Source: Halocafeteria seosinensis
Lineage: Eukaryota > Sar > Bigyra > Bicosoecida
DNA: 57,127 bases
Assembly: GCA_001687465.1 (NCBI GenBank)
Contig: LVLI01000563.1
Span: 1-57,127, forward strand
Direction: 5' to 3'
Below are positions 22,430 to 31,508 of this stretch, piece after piece. Each line of letters opens with the position of its first letter. Position 1 is the stretch's first letter. The notes under the pieces are model-generated. The model searched no databases. It was not told the DNA's origin and worked only from the letters and a program-made list of their open reading frames with translations. A program made the position numbers and the translations under genes.

Positions 22430-23218
22430 TTTTGAATTTACTTAAGGATACAGAGAGGGATTCCCTCATGTCTTGAGCTGGCATACCGCCACCACGTCTC
22501 ATCAGGACTCTCCTTTCTCACTGAGTCGTGTCGCACAGTGTCTGTGGTCGAGAAATTTGACGAGAATGCTCAAAACTGCTAAGCCGTGGACCCTCGAAGC
22601 AATATTAATATTTGCTGGCGGTAATCAAAAAGGAAAGAAAAACACTTATTCATTTCGCAATTTCGCCTTTCTGGCGAATTTTGTCTGAGGTGCGCCCAAC
22701 TTCAAGGAGTCTTCGGGGTACGAATCGTCCTTCTCACGCGTTAGTTTAGCAAAATCAATACGTATTGATAGTCTGCACGGAGTCCGCCTTACCGGCCCGA
22801 TCGCAGTGCGGAAGCATAAACTACTGCAAGGAAGGTTCTTTCCTCTAACGTTTATTCGCATCTGTACCCCCTTTTTCATTAGGTATGTGTACCACACTCA
22901 AATTTTTTCCGTTTACTTTCCCCTCCAGGGGCCACAAGGCCCTCTTTACGAATCACAAAAAGACTCGGGTACCGCCCTTCCCCTTGACTCCCCCTGGCCG
23001 TTGGGCCTAAGGGTCTCTCGAGGGTTTGCTCTGCTTGTACGCATCATACAAGTGAAATAGGGTACCTTAAATACCTTATGTAGATTCTTTTTCTAATAAC
23101 CCTTGTATATGTTGGATTATTGCAGAATTTTACATGAAATAGAGCATTCAAACACGAGTGAAGTTTTGGAAACGACGTCTGGAGCAGCAAACTTCTGCCG
23201 TTGATTGCTTGTATACGC
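22430..23218. other. Intergenic region with small hairpin
   Basis: The stretch lies between tandem plus-strand genes. A perfect hairpin, TTCGCC (22662-22667) with GGCGAA (22673-22678), lies about 230 bp past REEP. A GC-rich patch lies at 22926-23020. A TTGCAG acceptor near 23125 may end a 5'-UTR intron of the bromodomain gene. Confidence 0.4.
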
Positions 23219-26200
23219 ATGTCAGAAGCCATGAACACCGAATCGATGGATACTTCGGCGCCGTCATCAAATAGTGATGCTCCTGTGAAAGAGAGCTCCA
23301 GTACAAATACTTCTGAGAACGCTACACACGCCTCCACCAACAACGTCGACGCTGCCAAGACGGAGGAGACGTCCAAGAGTATAGAGGTAACTGGTACCAC
23401 AGATGGCCCCCATGCAGCTGGTATGTCGTCTACGGACACAAACGGGAATAATGCAACGTCTACTGGCCCTACGGGGGTGCACACGAGTGCTGGGAGCTTG
23501 TCTGGGAGCGAAACAACAGGACAAACTTCATCGAGCTCCCACACTGCTACTGATACAGGGATCACAAGCTCCCAGAATCATCAGCGTAGCGAAACAACGA
23601 CGACTTCTGGAGAGGGAGAGGATGTCACTATGAGCGGTTATGCTGGTGCCGGTACGACAGCAGCGTCGGAACCGGGCGCTGCGCAGAGCTATTCTACTGC
23701 GTCCTCGACTGTGCAACCGTCTCAAGGATTCTCCAGTGCAACATATACTCAACATTCTCAGCCACCTACTAGTCTAAGTGAGCATAGAAGAAGAAATGAA
23801 CCACGGGCTAACTCGGATAATGGGGCAAAGGCGATTATGGAAGGGGATTTCTTGCTTGATCGATCCAACAAGTCGGTACAGTTCAAAGGAAAATGGCACA
23901 TGTATGGAGACACAACAACGGCGGAGTTCGAATACAAGAGTTCGGGTGTGGAAAGTTTTCCTCAAGATTTTATCAGCAAGGAGGTATCTGCATCAGTATC
24001 TCTGGCTGGCTACTTTTACTTTCTCTCTGGTCCAACTCCGGAAAAGATTGAAGAGAGTGATATACAGCTTCGGATTGGCGGCCCCGTCCCTGCTGACCAA
24101 GATCCTCAAGCGAAACTTGGCCTTCAACAGTCTGATTCCATAGTAGCTTTGGGTGGAACAGGGAAAAATAAGTTTGGTCAATTTAGTTTAGTAGGAGAGT
24201 ACGACACTCGATCTTCAAAAGCAGTGCTCCTCAAGAAGTATGAGCTTGGACCGTCATCGCCTGCGCCTCGACGCGTGGAGAAGCCGAAAACGCCGAAGCC
24301 ACAATCTAATGCTCCACCCCCTGTGCGCGTAACCAGAAAGCATCGTCCCAAGAAGCCTCCAACGAAATTCACGTCTGACGACACTGAGAGCCCGCTATTT
24401 AGCATGAGTCCAGAGATGAGGGACTGCTACCAGGTACTCTCGGAGTTGATGTCCAGAGTTGAAGCCCAGTGGTTTCTTCGCCCTGTTGATGATGCCCAGT
24501 TTCCTGATTACTATGACATTATAAGGCGGCCGATGGATTTTCAGACGATCCAGAGCAATTTGCTATCACAGAGTTACAATGATGTTCGCGATTTTTCCTA
24601 TGATGTTCACCAGGTTTTCAAAAATTGTTTCCAATATAACCCTCCCAATAGCCCCGCTTATGAACATGCGACGATTTTGAAGAATGCGTTTGAAGACAAG
24701 CTCGCCAAGATGCATGAAGAGCAACGCCGACGTGATTCGGAAAGCAAGCGGCGTGCTGCCGAACAGAACAAGGTCGCTGCCAAGTCAATGGCTAACAACA
24801 AGACGCCGACCACCACGAAGAATACATCCACAGGCACGTTTTCATCGTCTAAATCAGCACCTGGCAAGGGCGCTGGCAAGACGTATCAGAGCCTTTCTGG
24901 TAGTTCATTTAGTGACCTGAACAAGAAACAAGTAAAGCGTAAGCGAGATGATGATTCTTCAGTTGGTAGCTTTGGTAAGAAAAAGGCAAAGGATGGATCG
25001 GGCTCATTCGCTCGATCCGAGTCAGGAAGAAAAGGTGCAATGGATCAATCTAATCCCAGCATCGCAGACTTGACTAAGCGGGTGCGAGAATTGGAAGACA
25101 TAGTGATGAGGCAGTCCAGGGACATTGAGGAACTTCAAGGCATGATATCAATGCCTACCAAAGCCGAAGAGGCACCATTGGTAGGACCAGGTAGTGTTTA
25201 TGACACCGACGTTCCCTTGGATTTGTCGGAGAAGCAACAGCTGTCTGAAGACGTGAATAACCTAAACGCGGAACAGATCCAGCGCTTACTGGAAATTGTC
25301 AAGGAATACTATCCGATGAACAATCCTGAGAACGAAAATGAATATGAAATTGACTTGAACTCGGTGAATACCCCGGGGCTCCGACGTCTCCAACAGTATG
25401 TGGATTCGTGCCTTGGACGTTCCAAGAGTAGTGCCGCCACACGGAAGAATCAGCCTAAAGCCAAGCAAAAAATGCCGAAGCAGCCTGCTAGCAAAGGGCG
25501 TGGAAGAGGCCGAGGTCGAGGTCGTGGAAACTCGAACGTGAAGCGACCCTCTGGACGAGGGCCGTCGTCATCGTCTTTGGGATACAGACCTTATAGTACA
25601 TCTGCGTCCAGACCTTCGCCTCGTCCTTGGCCTCAAAGCAGTGCTTCTTCTTCTTCATATGCGTCCCATGCTCCCAGGACAGAACCAAATGAGTCTCGAT
25701 CGGCTCAACAATCATATTCACACAGTACAGAGACGACTTCTTCGCAGCCGCCAGTGACCGAGGCTCCACCGCCGCCTACGCAGTCTGCCACGAGTGACCA
25801 AGGTGCTGAGAGTTTGTCCAATGCGGCAGGCCTAGGCGATAGTGGTGGCAATGGAGAAGAAGGTAACGAGGAGGTGCAGGATCGCACCAATTCTCCCCTC
25901 AATCTGGATGTTGAGGAGAATGATCAAGACGACTTTGACGTGGATTGGTCTGCTTGGGAGGGAGCTGCCGCCACCACAAGTGAAACAGATACAGAGACGC
26001 ACCGGCAAACAACGGGTGAGACATTAACTGCGGAAGCCAAGGACTTAATGTCTGCAGAGGCTGTCGTGGAGCAGCAACGCGAGGAGGAGTTAAAGAGCCA
26101 TCAGCATAAGCGTTTGGCTACTCAAGAAGCTGCTCGTCAGAGTATGCAAGAGCAAGAGGAGGAGGAGAAAGAGCGCCAGCGCCAAGCCGAAGAGGAGGAA

Positions 26201-26365
26201 CGTAAGCGTCGTGAGGAGCAAGAGCGTGAGAAAGAGGAGGCTCGTCGTAAACGGGAAGAGGAGATTGGCATAGGCGCCGGCAATAACAGTGACGACGAAG
26301 GGGACGAATTCGGCGATGATCTTCTCGAAGAAGAAGATCTATCTCATTGGATGGACCAAGAGTAA
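23219..26365 (+). CDS. Bromodomain plus ET-domain protein (BET/GTE type)
   Basis: A single exon of 1048 aa from the first ATG, 23219; the frame is open upstream but without Met. Order: Ser/Thr-rich region (1-200); an about 130-residue conserved-looking domain of alternating beta-type sequence (about 205-340) that I do not recognise; bromodomain (about 400-495) with FPDYYDIIRRPMDF and the acetyl-lysine-binding Asn in FQYNPPNSPAYEHA; coiled coil (about 620-645); ET domain (about 665-735) with LSEKQQLSEDVNNL and EYEIDLNSVNTPGLRRL; an RG-rich patch; Ser/Pro-rich linker; a DFDVDWSAWEG motif; and a long KER-rich coiled coil with acidic end. One bromodomain plus ET matches plant GTE proteins rather than animal two-bromodomain BETs. 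It should read acetylated histones and recruit transcription factors. Confidence 0.92.
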   Translation: MSEAMNTESMDTSAPSSNSDAPVKESSSTNTSENATHASTNNVDAAKTEETSKSIEVTGTTDGPHAAGMSSTDTNGNNATSTGPTGVHTSAGSLSGSETTGQTSSSSHTATDTGITSSQNHQRSETTTTSGEGEDVTMSGYAGAGTTAASEPGAAQSYSTASSTVQPSQGFSSATYTQHSQPPTSLSEHRRRNEPRANSDNGAKAIMEGDFLLDRSNKSVQFKGKWHMYGDTTTAEFEYKSSGVESFPQDFISKEVSASVSLAGYFYFLSGPTPEKIEESDIQLRIGGPVPADQDPQAKLGLQQSDSIVALGGTGKNKFGQFSLVGEYDTRSSKAVLLKKYELGPSSPAPRRVEKPKTPKPQSNAPPPVRVTRKHRPKKPPTKFTSDDTESPLFSMSPEMRDCYQVLSELMSRVEAQWFLRPVDDAQFPDYYDIIRRPMDFQTIQSNLLSQSYNDVRDFSYDVHQVFKNCFQYNPPNSPAYEHATILKNAFEDKLAKMHEEQRRRDSESKRRAAEQNKVAAKSMANNKTPTTTKNTSTGTFSSSKSAPGKGAGKTYQSLSGSSFSDLNKKQVKRKRDDDSSVGSFGKKKAKDGSGSFARSESGRKGAMDQSNPSIADLTKRVRELEDIVMRQSRDIEELQGMISMPTKAEEAPLVGPGSVYDTDVPLDLSEKQQLSEDVNNLNAEQIQRLLEIVKEYYPMNNPENENEYEIDLNSVNTPGLRRLQQYVDSCLGRSKSSAATRKNQPKAKQKMPKQPASKGRGRGRGRGRGNSNVKRPSGRGPSSSSLGYRPYSTSASRPSPRPWPQSSASSSSYASHAPRTEPNESRSAQQSYSHSTETTSSQPPVTEAPPPPTQSATSDQGAESLSNAAGLGDSGGNGEEGNEEVQDRTNSPLNLDVEENDQDDFDVDWSAWEGAAATTSETDTETHRQTTGETLTAEAKDLMSAEAVVEQQREEELKSHQHKRLATQEAARQSMQEQEEEEKERQRQAEEEERKRREEQEREKEEARRKREEEIGIGAGNNSDDEGDEFGDDLLEEEDLSHWMDQE

Positions 26366-26493
26366 TAAAAATAAACACGCACATCCATTTATCATGTGGA
26401 GTAGTAGAGTAAAAATACAGTCCGTGTTCCCATTGGTATTGTTAGTCTCCTTCCCATACCACAGCTAGGCCAATTTGCGTGGCCAATACGACA

Positions 26494-29154
26494 ATGAATG
26501 AAGAGGATATTGGCATCCCTGTGAATGGTGGGGCCTCCTCTACTTCCTTGCGCAAGGGGGAGGAGGGCCCTCAAACACCACAGCGTATATATACACAGGA
26601 CAAGGGGACTTCATTGGACCGACAACGCCAAGATCTGCCCATTTACGGCTACCGGGGGCTGATTCTGGAGACAGTCCGTGCACATGAAGTGGTGGTGTTA
26701 GTGGGTGAAACAGGCTCTGGGAAGACCACGCAGGTCCCTCAGTACCTTTACGAAGAGCGCCTTCACCGGCACGGAGTGTCCCGGCAGCAGCACGGCAAAG
26801 GGGGCAGTACCACCATTGCCGTCACACAGCCGCGACGTGTGGCCGCTATTACAGTCGCGGATCGGGTAGCGCAGGAAATGAAGTCGACAGTGGGAGATAA
26901 AGTAGGCTACAGTGTTCGGTTCGATGAAAAGAGTGGCCCGAAAACGAGAATCAAATTCTGCACGGATGGCATGCTTCTTCGCGAAGCACAATTGGACCCA
27001 CTGCTTCAAAAATACTCGATCATCGTTTTGGATGAAGCGCATGAACGGACGCTGCAGACGGATATTTTGTTTGCCGTCGTTAAACAAGTCCTTGTTGAAC
27101 GCAGAAAGCACAACAACGATGATTCAACAGTGGAGGATGTAAAGAAGAAACACCTACCACCTCTCCGCGTGATTGTTATGTCGGCCACCTTGGATGTGGG
27201 CAAGTTTTGTAGGTATTTTGGAGGGACAAGTTTATACATCCCCGGACGACAACATCCGGTCAGCGTTTACTATGCGTCAGACACACCATCTGACTATATC
27301 GACGCTTCAGTGTCATCTTGTTTGCAACTTCACTGGAATTATAGTCTCCAAGCTATCCAGGGCATAATCACGCTCGTAGATAAATGGCTGCATATTCTAC
27401 GGCGGGCATGGAAGCGAGTACGATCCAGTCCTGACAGCATTGAAGAAGCAGATATATACAGCGCGCTGAAACAAGTAGAAGCAAACACTGATTCAACGCG
27501 TTTGGACGGCAAAGACATACTCGTGTTTTTGCCTGGTCAGGATGATATTGAGAATACCAAATCAGCTCTTGAGAAGCGGTTCGACGAATTACAAGCCTCC
27601 TTTCGCGACTATGTTCGCACTCAAATTGTGTACTCCTGCCGCTATATTCTAGATGATCAAGAGATGAATTTGCAAGGGTTTCATTTTAGCGAAGCCGTGC
27701 CAAAACTGCCTTCCATGCTCCAAGGTCCCGTCAACTATATAGATTCGGCTTTGGATCTACCTGGTATTAAAGTTCTCCCTCTGTATGCTTCCATGGCTTC
27801 AGAGGCCCAATTGAGTGTATTCAATAAGGTATCGCCACAGGAACGGAAGATCATCTTGGCTACGAATATTGCTGAAACGTCAATCACTATCCCCGGAGTA
27901 GCATGCGTAGTAGACCCTGGTTTCGTCAAAGTACGAGCCTTTGATCCACGATCAGGGGTGGAGACTCTCCGTCCAGTCCCTGTGTCTCAGGCACAAGCAT
28001 GGCAAAGAGCTGGAAGAGCTGGGCGAGAGGGTCCAGGAGAATGCTACAGACTTTACACGGAAAGCGTTTATCTCGAACTCTCACCGCAGCCAGTTCCTGA
28101 AATCCAACGGGTTCTGCTGAGTGAAGCGTTGTTGTCTCTTTTGTCAATGGGTGTGCCTGCCCCCAAGCTACACAGGTATCCGTTCCTAGATCCCCCCTCG
28201 GAAGTATCTCTGCGACGTGCGCTGTCGCAACTAATAGATCTTGGGGCCGTGAAACGTCAAGACCCCAGCGTCGATACATCTACGGACAACCAGCTTTTTT
28301 CTGCATCACATACATGGTTGACCAAACTGGGCCGAAAACTTGCGACGCTTCCTTTACCTCCAATCCTATCATCTATTTTGGTAAGAAGCATTGATTTCGA
28401 GTGTCTTATTGAGGCAGCGACCGTGGTGGCCATGCTCAGCGTGGACGCAATCCTGATAGTACCGCGCTCGCAAGAACGCCAAGCCAGAAAGCAGCATAAA
28501 CGGTTTTCGAGTTTTGAAGGGGACCACTGGACCCTGGTCAACATTTTCAGGGAATTCGAAAAAATGTGGCGGCAAAGCAGTAAGGACGATGATCAGGCCC
28601 ACACGGTAACACTTGCTGAAGAGGACGATACTTCACCCGCGCAGAAATTCAAAGATAACATGAAGACAAATAATTCTCAATATTCATTACCGAGACTATC
28701 ACGGAAAGGAGCTAACATCGTGTCCGAGTGGTGTAAGACGAACTTTGTGCATTCCAGAAACATGCACACGGCAGCAATGATTCGGACCCAACTGCTGGAC
28801 CTTATCACCTCGTCAACTGAACTCTTTGGTGACCTCTCTGTTTCTACCTGTTATAATGATACGGATAAGCTCTCCAAGACTTTGGCGGCTGGTGCATATC
28901 TCCATGTGGCCAAACGCGTGCAGCAAGTTGGTGGCCAAACAACCCGACCACTTTATCGGACAGTCACAGATAACAGAGAAGCAATGATTCATCCACACAG
29001 TGTTTTGTACACGCGCACTCCTCATCCGAATTGGATCGTATACGGCGAAGTAGTTACAACCTCAAAGACATATCTGAGAACTGTCTCTCGTATCGAACCG
29101 GAGTGGCTGCTCCAGTACGCTTCTTCCTGGTTCAAGATAAAAGGTGGCGGCTAA
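26494..29154 (+). CDS. DEAH-box RNA helicase, DHX33-like
   Basis: A single exon of 886 aa from ATG 26494. Motif I GETGSGKTT (about 71), QPRRVAA, TDGMLLRE, motif II DEAH (about 182), motif III MSATLD, TNIAETSITIPG, and motif VI QRAGRAGREG are all intact. The HA2 and OB-fold regions follow, with HPHSVLYTRTP near the end. SLLSMGVP, LSVDAIL and the short N-terminus before motif I fit DHX33 and its relatives best. That family acts in rRNA synthesis and ribosome assembly, and in animals also in translation initiation. An insertion of about 100 residues sits between the two RecA domains around ILVFLPGQDD, longer than in animal DHX33. No splice sites convincingly remove it. The gene follows the bromodomain gene by 128 bp on the same strand. 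Confidence 0.88.
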   Translation: MNEEDIGIPVNGGASSTSLRKGEEGPQTPQRIYTQDKGTSLDRQRQDLPIYGYRGLILETVRAHEVVVLVGETGSGKTTQVPQYLYEERLHRHGVSRQQHGKGGSTTIAVTQPRRVAAITVADRVAQEMKSTVGDKVGYSVRFDEKSGPKTRIKFCTDGMLLREAQLDPLLQKYSIIVLDEAHERTLQTDILFAVVKQVLVERRKHNNDDSTVEDVKKKHLPPLRVIVMSATLDVGKFCRYFGGTSLYIPGRQHPVSVYYASDTPSDYIDASVSSCLQLHWNYSLQAIQGIITLVDKWLHILRRAWKRVRSSPDSIEEADIYSALKQVEANTDSTRLDGKDILVFLPGQDDIENTKSALEKRFDELQASFRDYVRTQIVYSCRYILDDQEMNLQGFHFSEAVPKLPSMLQGPVNYIDSALDLPGIKVLPLYASMASEAQLSVFNKVSPQERKIILATNIAETSITIPGVACVVDPGFVKVRAFDPRSGVETLRPVPVSQAQAWQRAGRAGREGPGECYRLYTESVYLELSPQPVPEIQRVLLSEALLSLLSMGVPAPKLHRYPFLDPPSEVSLRRALSQLIDLGAVKRQDPSVDTSTDNQLFSASHTWLTKLGRKLATLPLPPILSSILVRSIDFECLIEAATVVAMLSVDAILIVPRSQERQARKQHKRFSSFEGDHWTLVNIFREFEKMWRQSSKDDDQAHTVTLAEEDDTSPAQKFKDNMKTNNSQYSLPRLSRKGANIVSEWCKTNFVHSRNMHTAAMIRTQLLDLITSSTELFGDLSVSTCYNDTDKLSKTLAAGAYLHVAKRVQQVGGQTTRPLYRTVTDNREAMIHPHSVLYTRTPHPNWIVYGEVVTTSKTYLRTVSRIEPEWLLQYASSWFKIKGGG

Positions 29155-29431
29155 CACAGCAGGAGCATCTATAATACTTCCCCAGACGCATGTTGCGGAG
29201 ATATATGACTCAGTCTCAAATGGTTGATCGAATGAATTCAGGATGCGTTAGCGCTAATGTCTACTAGCAACCAACATGTTTAAAATAAACACAAACTGCA
29301 AAACCGAACAACTAGCCAAGTATATTATTTTTCGAGGGAAGCATAATCAAAGAAGCCGAGGTGGGGTTGGTTTGCCAACATACACCGAAATTCCATTAAC
29401 CAGAGTAGTGCTATGCAATATTGCCAGCACT

Positions 29432-30049
29432 CTAACGGTAACGACGTAGCGAGAGTGTGTTCCTGCGCTTCCAAGAGCCTCTTTCGGAAGATCCCTTGAG
29501 ATGAGTGGCACGGTGGCCTGGTTTCCTGAGACCACGGCCAGAGCGTCCAGCCGAAGTTAATCCACGCTGTTCACGGTGTTTGTGTGTCGGTCTGCAGATC
29601 CAGTTCATTCTGGGATCTCTCCTGACGGCGTTGTGGAAAGGATCAACCAGGATAACTTCAAAGTATTTGTAGGTCGAATCCGAGTTCACCCAATACGAGT
29701 TGAGTACCCGCAAGTTGGAGCACTTGCGTCCGACTCTTTCTTCGGCTACACTGCGCAGATTACGAGCGAATTTCAACTGTGTGATACCTTGGTGTTTGGG
29801 CTTTCCGTACACAATCCCCTTGGCAGCGGGGCGCTTCCTCCCTCCACAGCGGACGGCCACACGGTAGACCAAGAATCCTTGCTTGGCCTTGTAGCCTAGG
29901 CGACGAGCCTTATCCGGACGAGTGGGGTGGGGCACACGGTGAATATTAGGCCATTGACGGTATTCCCATGCACGCACACGAAGCAAGAAACGGAGGACAT
30001 CGCTCTGTTTCTTACGCCACAATTCCTCCAAATACTTGTAAGCTCCCAT
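29432..30049 (-). CDS. RPL15: 60S ribosomal protein eL15
   Basis: A single exon of 205 aa, the normal family length. [36 protein letters not shown] and [18 protein letters not shown] are near-invariant eL15 segments, and the basic C-terminus (RKPGHRATH) is complete. It is a structural protein of the large cytosolic ribosomal subunit that contacts 28S rRNA near the base of the L1 side. The gene is convergent with the DHX33-like helicase gene (277 bp). Confidence 0.97.
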   Translation of the reverse strand: MGAYKYLEELWRKKQSDVLRFLLRVRAWEYRQWPNIHRVPHPTRPDKARRLGYKAKQGFLVYRVAVRCGGRKRPAAKGIVYGKPKHQGITQLKFARNLRSVAEERVGRKCSNLRVLNSYWVNSDSTYKYFEVILVDPFHNAVRRDPRMNWICRPTHKHREQRGLTSAGRSGRGLRKPGHRATHLKGSSERGSWKRRNTLSLRRYR

Positions 30050-31508
30050 TTTCCCTTCAAATAATGCTGATCAATCGATCAATCTGTGTAAAACACCAAA
30101 TAAAATACACAAACAGACTAGATCAATGAATGAATGAGTAGAGAATCCAAGGGACTTTCCATAGGGGGCACTCAAAGGGAACAAAAACATCTAGGGACTG
30201 TGCGAGTCACCCCCTGCACCCATATGGATGGATACAGACGCCCCTCATCGCAAGTATACACCTAGATACAGGAACGAGACACAACCATAGCTATATCATC
30301 AGTCCTGTGTCCATTTGAAGGTACCCTTCGCTCATCTGAGGGCTCTGAATAGACACAATCCAGAGCGAAGGTCCCCCAGGCCTGGACCTCTCCACTGCGC
30401 TTGTGTACAAACTGCTATGCACATCGGCAGAACATACCTGTTGATACACTGATCCCTCTCACTATCAACATAGAATGAGACTAGTCCCAATCCTCGGCTC
30501 TCTTAGGCTGTACGCAGATGCATGTACAAAGGGGAGGCAGACAACCCGGGCCGAAAGCCCGGCCGGGTGAACCGCCCGGGGGCGAAGAAGCCGAAGATAT
30601 GTGGTACAAAGTACAGTGTTAAACCATTACGTCGGGAAAGAAAGAAAAGGGTACTTAAGATTTCAAAGCCTATATCGCGAGCTCTGCAGCTTCTGCCCCA
30701 GGCCGCCAGGTTCTCCACCAGCAGCCATATTGCGCGGCGTTGCTTGGTGCTTGGCAAGTACAACTGTAGACACAGATACTGATACCTGTTTAACCATTCC
30801 CTAGCACACAGGTCGTTGCCCAATTTCAAGCTGGTATCTAATCGTGCTTGCACACATGTAAATGAAATCACCGCTACCAGTAGTGTATTGAATGGAAACT
30901 AAGTCAGTCATTTATTGCACCTGGAAACGACATACAGTAGAGTCCAAGAGCGAACCCTCCAGGCCAGCCTCGCTGACGTGCGTCGGGGAGGTACTCCACA
31001 CTGGTGGTGCTCTGGTGGCATCGGCGGTGGCTCTGTGCCTGCCACAGACAAGTCAGGGTAACTTGCGTGCGTCAGTGACTCAGACAAGGTGTGTCCGTGA
31101 TTGCATTCTGTAATGCGTAATACAGCGTGGATGCGTGGCCTGAGCTAACGGGCAATTACCTACTATACAGTAGCTGAAGTTGAATACATGCATGTCTCTT
31201 GTGGATTTTACACTGTTCGAGTGGCGGGCCATTCACTGGCCGCAACTCTGTTGCGGTCGCACAGATCCCAGGGAGTAGTAGCCTCTAGAGTATTCAAATA
31301 CACCAAGATTGTCGGCACGACGATACTACAACCCATCGTGTGCTAGAAACTTTGGTAGTACTGATTCATTCCGTCCCTGTGGTCGACAGAGGGAGAGAAC
31401 GCTAGAAAACACGCTGCATTTGCTGGTGGAAATCGGCGGAGTTGGCGTGTTCTACAAGCTCCAGTGTGTATACAGAGGGGGCTTCCATTCCAGGTGGACG
31501 GTGCATCA
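30050..31508. other. 1.46-kb intergenic region with clustered hairpins
   Basis: The stretch lies between divergent eL15 and ABC transporter genes. Between 30325 and 30580 several perfect inverted repeats follow each other: CCTTCGCTC/GAGCGAAGG, AGGTCC/GGACCT, GTTGATA/TATCAAC and a CCCGGGC/GCCCGG pair. No coding exon is recognised. Confidence 0.45.

Noticed and set aside
30430-30440. ACATACCTG resembling the U1 snRNA 5' end
   Set aside because: The following sequence does not fit U1 (no matching stem I or Sm site in place), so a chance match is more likely.
30503-30871. 122-aa minus-strand frame
   Set aside because: No domain, low coding character, and it overlaps the hairpin cluster; no splice partner was found.
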